Shown here one piece after another: positions 1-11,800 of a stretch of DNA of 64,000 nt (positions within the stretch are counted from its first letter, which is position 1; each line of letters opens with the position of its first letter). A model generated the notes under the pieces. That model made no database searches. It had not been told where the DNA came from and saw only the letters and a program-made list of their open reading frames with translations. The position numbers and the translations under genes were made by a program. The stretch comes from Siderastrea radians. Its lineage: Eukaryota; Cnidaria; Anthozoa; Scleractinia; Rhizangiidae. The DNA is taken from NCBI GenBank assembly GCA_964017195.1, contig OZ024895.1:20923534-20987533 (forward strand), in the 5' to 3' direction.

Positions 1-470
1 ATGGTCCAATGGTACCCGCTTACACACCTGGGTAAGAGGGACAATGTGAAGTAACATTTCTACTCCTCCCCACCCCACTGGGTGGGAAGCCAGTCCACAG
101 GGGTACCACCAGCTTTTCTGTTAAGCTTCCTTAACAATTCACTAGTACTATTTACATGTATACACCTAGGTAGAGAAAGACAACGTGGAGTAAAGTTTCT
201 ACTCACCCAACCCCACTGAGTGAGAAGCTGGTCCACAGGGGTACCCCCAGCTTTTCTGTTAAGTTTCCTTAACTATTCACTAGTACCCATTTATACTCCT
301 GGGTAGAGAGAGACAATCTGGAGTAATGTTTCTACCCCCCCCCCCCCCCCCACTGGGTGAGAAGCTAGTTTGCAGGGCTACGTCCCAGCTTTGTTGTTAG
401 CCAGTACCCAATTATTCACCTGGGTGAGAGAGACAATGTGGAGTAAAGATTCTTGTCTAAGGAAACAACA
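1..470. repeat. Minisatellite-like tandem repeat, about 120-143 bp units
   Basis: Three to four degenerate units repeat a block with CCTGGGTAGAGAGAGACAAT, a GGAGTAAAGTTTCTAC segment, a C-rich run, GTGAGAAGC and GGGGTACC. Unit starts fall near 27, 168, 298 and 419, and spacing shrinks to the right. The array is probably cut by the window edge. Short ORFs here are not credible genes. Confidence 0.75.
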
Positions 471-1106
471 CAATGTGATGCAGGGACCATGCATCGAACC
501 ACCCCCCGCCCCCTTCAAAACTCCTGATCAGAAGTCACCTACTATTAGCCCTTTGAGCCCTAACATAATCACTGCTTTTTCAAACATTCAAGTGATGAGA
601 ATAAAGGAAACAATCACCAGGGATGGGATGTCTTGATATTGAGACAAATTTTCGTTACAAATTCCATTCCAAATGTATGTGGGAACAGTTAGGAGAAAAT
701 GCATTTTAATATCAAGGCTTCAAGGTTTAAAGAACTAAGGGAGCACACAAAAATCTTCTGGCTCCCTGGGCACATTACTGTTGGAAGGATCTTTTTAAAG
801 GTTAATGTGCTTTTTCATAGGAATTATTTTAAGGTAAAAAGGTAAATTTTAAAAAGGTAAACATAAGTTCACAAACTCGTGTTGGCAAATGCAGACAAGA
901 TGACAAGTCGTGTTTTCACATTGTAAACCATGAGAAACTTCAAGCCACTCCCAGTATCCCAGTTTGAGCATGCCTTGCTGTCAGGTTTAGTGGAATATTG
1001 ATTGTTACCTTGTCTTTTCAGATATGACACATTCGTCAAGTCGCGAGGAGGCGAGTTTGGTCAGAACAGACCAGGACAAGGAAAAGCAACCTTAGCATGA
1101 ACTTGA

Positions 1107-1327
1107 ATAGACTACAAGCAGTCTATCCTTCTGCTCAGGGATAGTCAAGGAAAATGAACAAGCCAACGAGCTTGCAAAAGCTGGAAAATGACCTGCTGCA
1201 CTGAAATGTGACACACTGTCAAGTTGCTAGTACAGTGAGCAACAAGGCAGGCAATTTTCACTCTAGCGTGCTTGTTCGTTTTCCTCAACTATCCCTGAGC
1301 AGAAAGAGAGACTGCTTCTAGTCTAGA
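1107..1327. mobile_element. MITE-like inverted repeat
   Basis: The left arm (about 1107-1165, with GCTCAGGGATAGT and AAGGAAAATGAACAAGC) is matched in reverse complement by 1268-1325 (GCTTGTTCGTTTTCCTC, CTATCCCTGAGC). The arms are about 55 bp and imperfect, with no coding capacity between them. Confidence 0.65.
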
Positions 1328-2009
1328 ACTTAATTAATAATATCACCATATTTTAGTAATAAGAAGGGGGGAGGGGGGTAAGGGGATGCTTTTTGGATGG
1401 AGGGGGAATTATTTAATTTTCCAAATTTGAAGTTTGCTGTATGTGATTTTTGAGAGATACTCCTCTAATGATAGCGAAGGGAAATAATAATATTATTGTT
1501 CAATAACAAAATGAATTTTAAGATGTTGTAAACTCAAAGAAGTAGAAGAAAAATAAAGAAGTAAAAATATCTTCCCAGAGTACCATGAAATGAGATGTAT
1601 TGAGTATTTTTTACCTCGGCAACTTAATGTTTTTACAAGTGACCTAATAACAAAAATAAAACAAATTAAAGTAAAGTAGAAATAAATAACACATTTCTGC
1701 AAACATGAGCCCTTGGCTCGGGAGGGTGGGCAACCACTGGCTACATTTTTCACTTTAAATAATTTTTAATAAGTAATTTTAATTTTTACAAGCACTTAAT
1801 TTGTACAACTTGCCAACAGCCATGACTTACGTTTATATGTCCTTTGCAAAAATGCTGTATTCTATTGTACATCACTGTATTGTACTGCTTATTTGTATTG
1901 TATCATACAGTGCTGTACTAATAATAATAATAAACTTCTTAATACCTCCCAAAAGGGCTTTTCAGGTATTAAGTACAACAATAAAAGTGAAATATTGAAA
2001 AAAAAAGGG

Positions 2010-2222
2010 TAAAAAGGGCTAACAATTTTTTGCATGTATTAGAATAAAAAATGAAAATATTGTCAGTTCTATCTGAACGCGACTTCCAGAAAATCGCAAA
2101 AAAATTAATTCCTAGCAAGAAAAACCAGTTTTTTCCAATCGCAAATATTAGTTCCCACAAAACACAAAAAATCGCCAATGCACAAAATTAAATGCCCGCA
2201 AAAATTTAACGCCACACAGTAT
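2010..2222. mobile_element. Truncated end of a GCGA/TTTGCG-rich TIR element
   Basis: Matches one end of the element at 7858-8517 in reverse orientation: GCAAAAATTTAACGCCACAC terminus, blocks of AAATCGCAAAAA, and CACAAAAAATCGCC. The other terminus is missing. It lies directly downstream of the RPP38 stop codon. Confidence 0.6.
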
Positions 2223-2240
2223 GTACAACAGAAGATTTGT

Positions 2241-2810
2241 TTATTTTGCCTGGTCTCCTTTATCTTTTGGTGCTGTGTCAAAACTCTTTATACAGGGTCT
2301 CAGATAAACCAGTTTCACACTTGGCTCAACTTTCTTTTTTCCTTGGTTTTTCTTTGACCTTCTCCTTCTTTTCTTCTCTTTCTTTTCTGTGAATGTCTTT
2401 GTGTCAAATGTACCAATACCTTGTAAACTTGGAGCAGAATTACTTGTACCAAAAACTGCAAGAAGCTCCTCTCTGGTTAAGTTCAGTTTTCCTGTAGTAT
2501 TTGTTGGAGGTCCTGTGTTTTCTATTGGTTGTCCTGTATTGTTCACAGCAGGATTTGCTGTTGCAGACTGTGTGGTCAACTGACCTGTTTTCCTCTTGTT
2601 TTTCCTAATTCTTTTTCGCTTTCTTTTCTTGTGCATTTCTTCAATACCTGGCAAAAGTTCTTCATCTGAATCATCTTCATTTGCTGGGTTGAAGGCCGGA
2701 TTTGTCACTGAAGTTTCTTTGCTGGGGTGCAGCCAAGGCACATACAATGGTGGAATTATTTCTTTGATAAAACCAATTAACTCGTCAAATATTGTTGGTG
2801 TATCTGTGGA
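2241..2810 (-). CDS. RPP38: RPP38 last coding exon, basic tail
   Basis: Begins STDTPTIFDEL after a TGTTTCAG acceptor, completes the L7Ae fold (IPPLYVPWL) and continues with an acidic stretch, KKRKRKRIRKNKRK, and a second basic cluster. The TAA stop sits inside an AATAAA hexamer, so polyadenylation signals may be very close; a transposon end begins about 20 bp downstream. Confidence 0.88.
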   Translation of the reverse strand, partial: STDTPTIFDELIGFIKEIIPPLYVPWLHPSKETSVTNPAFNPANEDDSDEELLPGIEEMHKKRKRKRIRKNKRKTGQLTTQSATANPAVNNTGQPIENTGPPTNTTGKLNLTREELLAVFGTSNSAPSLQGIGTFDTKTFTEKKEKKRRRRSKKNQGKKKVEPSVKLVYLRPCIKSFDTAPKDKGDQAK

Positions 2811-5800
2811 CTGAAACATGTAGTAATAGTGTTAGTTAAATCGTTATCAAGCACAGGGGTAACCTATCCTGAAACACATATTTCCAGCTGTTACCCTGGT
2901 AGAAATCCTATGTAGGATCCTACAGAATCCTGTAAGATCATGTAGGATTCTCTAGGAACCTAACTAGGAACAGGATTCTAACTATTGCAGGAATAGGATC
3001 ATGTCCGGGATCCTATCTAGGAAGAGGATCCTACTTATTTTCACTCTCTTATTTTCCTAAATGTGTCACATGCTCTCTTGCTTTTTAACCGACGAAGTCG
3101 AGTTAGAGCAGTCGTGTCAAGAGGGTCGACTGGCTTGGTCGGTCAAAATACGTCGTGTAAGGCTCACAAGGTGTGTATTTCGCTATGGCCCACGGGATGG
3201 GATGACGCATTCTGCAGTTAAGCCCATCGATTAGTACACACACGCACGCACGATAGGACAAGGGTCCACATAAAAAGTATCGTAGGTATAGAAGGACACT
3301 TCCGCCGAGCAGTGTTGGTTTTGACCGGACTGAAATATCTGTGCAATACTAGTGAAAGAAAGCAAGGAAGACTGATAATAACAGGAGGTGAAGTCCAGTG
3401 GCACTGTTGATGCTGGTGGGACCAAAGTGTTGCTGAGACATCGTAAGGATAGAATCGTTCTCAGTAAAGGTTATGAAAGGAAAATTCTGGTGTATGTTGT
3501 TGTGGTTATGTTTATTACTTGAAAATGTCTAGCTGCCAATGTTAAGAAAGGTTATTGGCAAGTGGGAAATGAATTACGACACGAGGCTGGATCTTCTTGG
3601 ATAGTATACTATAAGCGGCACAGAAGGATATACCAGTTAGCCTTTATAATCTTTCTGCTTTACTTTTGATTTTGAACTGATTTGTTCGATTTTAGAGTTC
3701 GAGACACTGACTTGCTGACTGCGGAAGAGGAAACCAGATTTAACGATTACGTCATAAGACATGCTTTAACGTGTTTGAGATAAAGCGACGACTTCGCTTT
3801 TTACTAATTTCTCCAGATCGATAATCATGTTTGTATAGTGCCACATACACAACAGTATATAAATGCTTCGCTTACAACTCTTGATAACGGCATGTTCAGT
3901 TGTGGACAAAATTTATCTTTAAATTTTAATTTTAATTCAACAAAATATTCAAAGCGATAAGACAGATGAGCTGAGTCATCCGATTTTAAACATTACGTCA
4001 TTCGGTAACGCAAGAGACAAAATACTGTCACAATTTTCGTCATGCCGGTTAGCACGTTGAGGTTCTGACGATGTGTTTGTCTTTATCGATAATGATGTTT
4101 TTATAGTGCCCTATTCACAACAGTATATAAATACATTGCTCACAACGCTTGGTAAAAGCATGTTCAGTTGTGGACAAATGTATATCAACATTAAATTTTT
4201 TAGTTTAATTCAACAAAATTAAATATTCAAAGCGATAAGACATGAGCTGAGTCATCAGATTTTAAACATAACGTCATTCGGTAACGCAAAGGGCAAAATA
4301 CTGTCACAATTTTCGTTACGCCAGTTAGCATGTTGAACCAAGGAAAAACGTTTGTCGAGGGTGGAGTGGGTCAAAACGACTGGTAAATGCCTATAATACG
4401 CTTTCTTGTAACCTGTACAATAGAGCATAGCAGATTTATTTCATATTAGCCTTCACAATTTGGCTTAAGGAGCCCTTGACATGATTAAAGGAAACTGTGC
4501 ACAAAGCGTGGTTCCCAGGTATGGGGAAAAGTTCAATTCTTTTGGGCTGTTACGGTGCCCATACTGATCAATCGTGAAGATGTGGTTATTAGTTCGCAGT
4601 TGCTATAGCAACTGAGAACTATTGGGGCTGTCCTGGCGTAAAGAGTCGTGTTAGTGTGTTAACTTTTTGGCAACAAGCCCACAAAGCCATTCAAAGTAGA
4701 ATCCTTCGAAGTGTAATAGACCAGTTTTCAGGGCTCTTAACCAAGTTTTGCGCAGTCTATGGATAAAGAATTAATCGGAGTGTTTGGATCCTCGAAAATA
4801 TCGTAGATTTTGATTTGCAAAGACAACGCAAGAAGGAATCGGAAGGAAATGTTTACTCAGGTGCGTGTTAGGACTCGGTCTTCAGTTTAGGTTGGCCTTC
4901 GCTAGCGGGTTAGGAACAACTGGACGAGGAAAGAAATTGGTTGTTAAGTTTGGTTGCTGTCGAAAAGATTGCAAAGAAGTCTTTGTGTGTTGATGTTTCT
5001 GATCTAGAAGGGCAAACATTTCTTTATGCATAAGTTGACTGGGGGAGATAATTCGTCATAATTAATAAAGTCCACGAAAGGCGATTGTGTACGTTTTCAT
5101 TTGGTACGGGTTTAAGTCATAAACTATCAAAAAATCATCCACATCTTACAGAGTTCAAGGGTTTATTTACAGCTTTCAGTTTGAGTTTTATGCGGTTTAC
5201 TTTGAGCAGATATATATGTTGCTCGGAATTATCGGCCAGTCAGGATTTTCCCCGTACGAGCGTATTTAATAAATTAAATATTCCATGCATCATTGCCAGA
5301 AGAGTCCTGACTCTTTCCCGTTATGGAGCTCTCCAGAATCGACCGTTATTGAAGTGTTTTTGGTTTCTGTAGTTCATGTCAGTTTAATTTCGTAGTCAGT
5401 TCCAACAGTTGAATGTATTCGTGGTTATGACATTGATCTGACGATTTATTGATCTGACGTTATTCTGAACTTCCCAAATGATGTTTGTTCTTTGATGATC
5501 ACCAGAAGGATTCTTGAAATCCTTCCCATTTAACTGCAAAAATGTTTTGTGTTTTCTTTCGCTTAGCCTTTTAGAACGATCTAATTCGTGAGCTTTTCCT
5601 GACACGAAAAGCTATGTAAAAATTTGATTTTCATAATTCGATTAGTACAATGTTTACATAGCTGTAATGATGGCATGATTTCTGACACGAAAGTATGATT
5701 ATCAATCTCAAGCTTTTCAATAAACTCAAACAACTTATATAAACGCAAAAACTAGCCCAACGTCTGTTTCTCTTTAATTATGTGAGTATTCTTAATTCTA

Positions 5801-8800
5801 CATTCATTCTATTATTACGAAAAAAAAACACGATTTCCCAGACTTAAGATAGTAGTAACATCTCAAAAACAACTGCGAACTATCCGAACGGATCCGCTCG
5901 TTATATTGGGAAATGTGTCGCCCATTTTTTGAAATGCGTCTGTTTTGAGAATTTTTGTTCCGGGTTTTGAGGAAGACCGACCAAAAGACAGCGAAAAATG
6001 ATCTTGAGTGAAGAATGCATAGTCTGTGGAGCTATGTTTGGTGAGGAGAGGGTGAATAATTCAGTTGACATGCTTTCCAGGGTATTGGTCGCCTTTTCAG
6101 TTGGTCAAATTTAAGCGTTAGTTACAGTTACACACTTTTACTGCAACTTGCTGTTACAGATGCTTGAATGTTATTGAAGCTGCAGTCACGCACAGCTCGC
6201 TTGCTTTCTTTTCGAGATGAACCAACACTTCGTCGGTTCTGCACGCATTGCGGGCCTATGTTTTTCTGTGTAGCCATCATCCTTTAGAAGCTAGACCATT
6301 CTCACTTAATAAGGCCACCCCTCTGAGAAAGCCAGATTTATGTTGCCATTTGGTAGACGGCTTACTTTTAGCCTTATGACCTACATTTGTACATTAAGGA
6401 TGGTGCCTGCTAACAGAGATGTTTTTTTGCAAAGGTTATGACTATGGGGAAGAAGTAGATCTTGGCAAGGGTTATTGGAACCCAAAACGAAAAATATGGG
6501 TAACCACACATTTTTCAGAGACAATTAAGCAACCATAGTTCTAAAAAAGCAGTAAAACACAAAGAATGTGCGGCAATTTCTTTCCAAATTTAAACTTAGT
6601 TATCTCTGAAAAATGCGTGGTTACCCCCAATTTTCTTTTTTGGATTCTGATAGCCCTTGCTAAGATCTGCTTTTTCCGCATAGTCATAAACCGCGCAAAA
6701 ATACTCTTGTATTAGTAGGCAAATTCCTTAAGAAACCCGAATATCCCGAGATGCGCAGTAATAAAAGGAGGCACCGTCCTTAAGTCCCCGTGAACCGTCC
6801 TGTATGTGGCATAGTGGTGAGGGGATCAATTCCCAATGGGACATAATTTATTCTTTGATGTGCTGTGCTCTAAACTCAATACTGTTTAGTACTAAACACG
6901 TACCTTAAATCCAAAAGCTGCCACTCTGCGGACTCCAAGCAACATTGGAATTGCCGACTCGCTCATGCCACCAAGTGCACAAGCAGGAGTATTACGTGTG
7001 GCACATAAAATGAGGAGATGTTCTAACAGGATAGCTGGTTTTATGGATCTATCAACCTATAAAAGTGAGGGTTAATGTTGTTTATGAGTAAGAAGGAACA
7101 TATCAGACACTAGAAAACGTGTTTGATCAGGATATCCAAACACCTTATTGGCTGAGTGAGAGGACCGAGCAGGAATTATTACATAGGGACTAAGCACAGC
7201 GAGATCTGTGAAGTGTGACTATAAGACCTATTTAAGGCTGTTTATAGTTGATTTAGGCCGTGTTCCATTGGGATCAACCGCTTTTTGTTGGCTTGGTTGG
7301 TTGAGTTCTTCCGTGTTCGTTTGGGAGAAAACAATTTTTGGTTGGTTGCTCAGAGTTCTGTTGAAACAATTAAAAACGATGGGTAGTATCCACTGTCATG
7401 TTAACAAGCATCAGTTTTCATGCTTTGCATCAAGTGCTGTTTTTGTGCATAAACTGCTCAAGTGTGCATGTTGCACAGTGAAGTTGTCAACAAACAACGA
7501 TGGCACTCTTTAAACAACGATTTACAGAACCTTGATATGGAAGAGGTTTCTCACTTGATGTAGTTACAGTCTGACCAAAACATGTTGCTAAATATATTAA
7601 TTCACTGACCGATTCACAATGTGGCAGAACCAATTCTTCTAACAGTTCTTGAAAGATGATCAATCAACAGGTCAGCCTCTTGGCATCTTGTCAACCTTGG
7701 CAGAAGACGTTTTTAATGGGGAATCCTGGAAATGACTATGCCCAGTCACAACCACATGTCAACCAAAAAAGTGTTCAAATCGGGAACCTTCTGTTTCAAC
7801 AAAATCCAGCTTTGGTTGGAACGGTTGATCCCAATAGAACACGGCCTTAGATACCGAAGGGCACTAAATTTTTGCGGGGGTTTATTTTTGCGGATTGGCG
7901 ATTTTTTTGTGTTTTGCAGGAACTAATTTTTGCGATTGGAAAAGGCTGGCTTTTCTTGCTGGAAATAAATTTTTGCCATTTTCTGGAAGTCGCGTTCAAA
8001 TGAAACTGATACCATTTTCGTTTTTCATTTGACTAACGTGCAATCCAAATACAGATAAAACAACATGCGAATGTAAAACAGATGAATCAATGTCTCTACT
8101 ATAATGGTTGACAATAACAAGGGTACCACTTGATACATTATCCACCGAGTTATGCATAGCATTTTCTCCTTAAACCAGTATTTTCCTTCATCTTCAGAAC
8201 GAGTACCTTAAGAGGATTCTTTAACTCCTGTAAAACTTTTCAGTTAGCAGCTATCGTAAATACTTGTTGTAAACATTTTGTGTGTAATTTCATCGTTCAT
8301 TGTTTTGCTTCTGGACAAAAGAGACGTTAAGTAAATTAACAGAGACGATTTTTATTAGTTATTTTTGCATAATATTATAATTTCTTCAGTAGAATAGATT
8401 TTGCGGAACTGAAGTTTGAGGTAACTTTATTTTGCGGGAACTTTTTTGGTGGATCGTGAACAAAACCGCAAAAGTCGCAAAAATTAGAACCACAAAATGA
8501 GCAAAAATTTAGTGCCACACAGTAGTATGATTATCACCAGTAGCTACTGGTTGAACTTTCCAAAGTAAAAATCACTGCTAAAGATATTTCGCTATTGTAA
8601 ATGTTGTGCATTTGAAGACAAAATTAATTTAGAACCAATGTTAAAAATCATTTAAAATCATACGTAGCACACTCACAGGGCAGTAGTTTTCTAAGCAGGG
8701 CTGTATGGAATTTTGTGATAACGCATACATCATTCATGACATGATTTTCTGAATAGTTTGGCAATGAAAGCAAACTCAGGGCTGCAGGGGGTCACATATT

Positions 8801-11800
8801 AAGTTCCATTGACATTTTTGGTATTATTTTTATGTTTTCACTAAGTATACATAAAGAACACAGATATTTAAGTCCAAAAGAAGGAGAAGTAAAGAAATCA
8901 CAAATAAAGTTGTTGTTTGAAGATATTTGATTGCTGGACTCAATCCAAATTACAAATTATCAACCAAGAATCACATGTCTTAGAAGTCTTAGCAGGTTTC
9001 TAAACAGCTCTAGTGTCAATAATTCCCAATTAATTAGTACTTTTCCTGTGGAAACCTGCTGTAACTTGAAAACAATGTATTTCAAGAATTCCTCTTACCA
9101 GCACTAATTTTAGAGCTCCTTTCTCCAATGCTCTTGTAACTTGATTGAGCCCGATCACGACACTAGATCGCTGTTCCAGTTTCCTTGCTCTAACATCCTG
9201 CTCCTCCAGTATTCTTGCTTTAGTTTCTTCATCATCTTCTGTTGAAGCTGCTGGAATTCTAGTGCACAGCTGTTTGAAATGTAGAGGCTCTAGAGTTCTG
9301 TAGGAAAAATTTTTTTGCATTAATTGCTAATTGGTAAGTAAGCTAAGTCACGTTTAGCTGGTGACAGGTCCAGAAGCCTTGAAGCAGACCTTCTTTGGGC
9401 TCCTCGTCCACTCCTTCCCCAAAACCCATATGGTATTTCTTTTTTTTTTTCCTGGTATGCTGTGTGGTAACCCAAAAGACAGATCATAGGTGCCTTGTAA
9501 ATGAAACTAACTCCCTAGTTTTCCATAGGTCACATAATTATACATTTTGACTTAAAACAATGCTCTCTTGAAAGGGACCTTTTCAACTTCACTTGAAGTG
9601 ATTCCCAAGCTAAATGGTTCATTTAAAAGCTTATACTTTACTGAGGTATTTCCTAGGTTCAACTCAATGAAATTTTAAGATGGACAAACTGCATGGGGAA
9701 ACAATAAATTATTACGTGAAGCAACATACTAGGGCTGCAACAATTAATACACCGATGTATCGGTGAACCACCATATTTTTTCCAACGATACAAATATCGA
9801 TATTTAAATAAGATTAGCACGATATTATGATACAATAAAATATGGTACATCAGAAAATTTGAGAAATTACTGTCTTTAATAGTCCTTACCCAATCTCTAC
9901 ATTTTAGCCCTTGTAAGGCGATTTGATATTGTTTTATTACGGTGTTAAATTTATTTTTATGGAAATTGATTTCAAAGTAGTGTAAGTTGTTGGTAGCTAC
10001 TAGCAGTTTTGTCGTGCACAGTAATGTATTGTATCGTATATCGTATCGTGGCCCTCGTATCGAGATATGTATTGTATTGTGGGAAAATGTATCGTTGCAG
10101 CCCTACAACATAGAGTATTCAACTTTGGTGCCAACAAGGTCAAATTTCATTTCACAAAAACCTGTAAATGGCCTGTGACTGGTAAACGTATTTGTTGGTT
10201 GTGTTGAACAGATGTCATGGGGAGAAATGGATTGCATGACAAGCCCTAAGAAGATCTGCATTGGAGGCTAGTGGCTGAGGTGTCCCATACAACTGCCGCG
10301 CCAATTCTGAATCATGAAACGTATAAGGACGGTTTGTCCCGGGGGGGGGGGGGGGTACTTCAGATTTCAAGTGATGGGGATGATCGAATGGGGGCAAAAA
10401 TCAAAACCCAAAATAATCCCTAGGGCTTCCAACGAACCCAAAAAAATCCCTGGACCAAAAATTAACCCCCAAAAACTCCCATGCCGAATTTCGGAGCCTT
10501 AAAAATTTCCAGAAAGGATTAACCCACAAGTCATAAGCAAAAGTTATCAAGAATTCACTGAAGCAAAAGGAAATTCCAATGACGATAAAGCCGGGTGATA
10601 AACATGATGGATGAGAAATCAGTTGAATGAATTGAAGCCTTGTTGGATACACCCTGGGACACTTTGCGGACTATTGTATAACCGGTTTTATGAAACAGAT
10701 GCAATGTAATGCGACACATTTAAAACAATCGCAAAACAAGTTTGGTTGTCAGTACTTTTAAGGACTATGCGGCCGGGATACGCGGGCACTACCACGAATC
10801 TTCAGATTGTTTTGAAGACCCCAAAAAATCCCTACTAAATTACAGTCAACGCGGTTCACGCATGAACACTCAACTTCAAATATTCATTGATTAGTTCATT
10901 CTTCGATTTCATTCTTCAAAAAATTTAGCGATTCTTTGAAACTTGGATTCTATATTCGAAACACTATTTTAGTTATTCGAAATTTTTTTTGTTACATCGT
11001 AATAATAATTCAAACTTTCCGAACAGAACTGAAAAGTTAGTTTTTTTAGCTCAATTTCCCGGTATGTCACGCGTGATATTTTTATTGTTTTCAAGCCGGC
11101 GCAAAAAATGGCGAGAACATAAAGCCGACAAAAATAACCCGTAAAGAGAAAATCCTTAGAAAGAAAATCCAAAGGAGTCTCTAATTTTAACAAGGCAACT
11201 TATTCTTTGGCTGGAAGTTTCGTGGCTTAATCGGAAACCCGCAGAAAATATAAACAACAGCCGCCACAATTTTAAACCTGTAACGGTTTTCGCCGCGGTG
11301 TGTTGCGGTCTACATGATCGGAACATGAAAGTTCAGGTTTCCTAACTCCAAATGGCAAGGAATTCGCTTGGGAGCTTTTAGGATCCTGGTAAACCTTTGC
11401 CTTTTAATGCAAGGAACGAGTAAACCTTTGCCTTTTAATGCAAGGAACGAAATCGTTAACCTTTTCAATGCTGGATTGGGGTTGTCATGATCAGATATTC
11501 CACGGAACACGAAAGTGCCAAAAGGAGCTGTTCATAAAATCGTCCGACACTATTCAGTCCACGCGATGACTCAACCATTTTCTTGTTTTCTTGTGGAGGT
11601 TAAGATCCTTGACAACGGATGACATCCCTGAAGTAATTGATTAGCACTTCTTCCGAGTGCGCCATGTAGACGATTTCTGATGTTACGTGTGACCTTTTGA
11701 AGAATTGATTTCGTTCATCGAAAAAAATCGTAATCTTTCAATCTATCTACAAGAATACGTTTATCCAATTAAAGGAAGGAATGCGCACGTGAAGAATGCA

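Noticed and set aside
11310..11510. ORF with internal tandem 34-bp repeat
   Set aside because: Lies inside the non-coding 1.6-kb inverted-repeat element.
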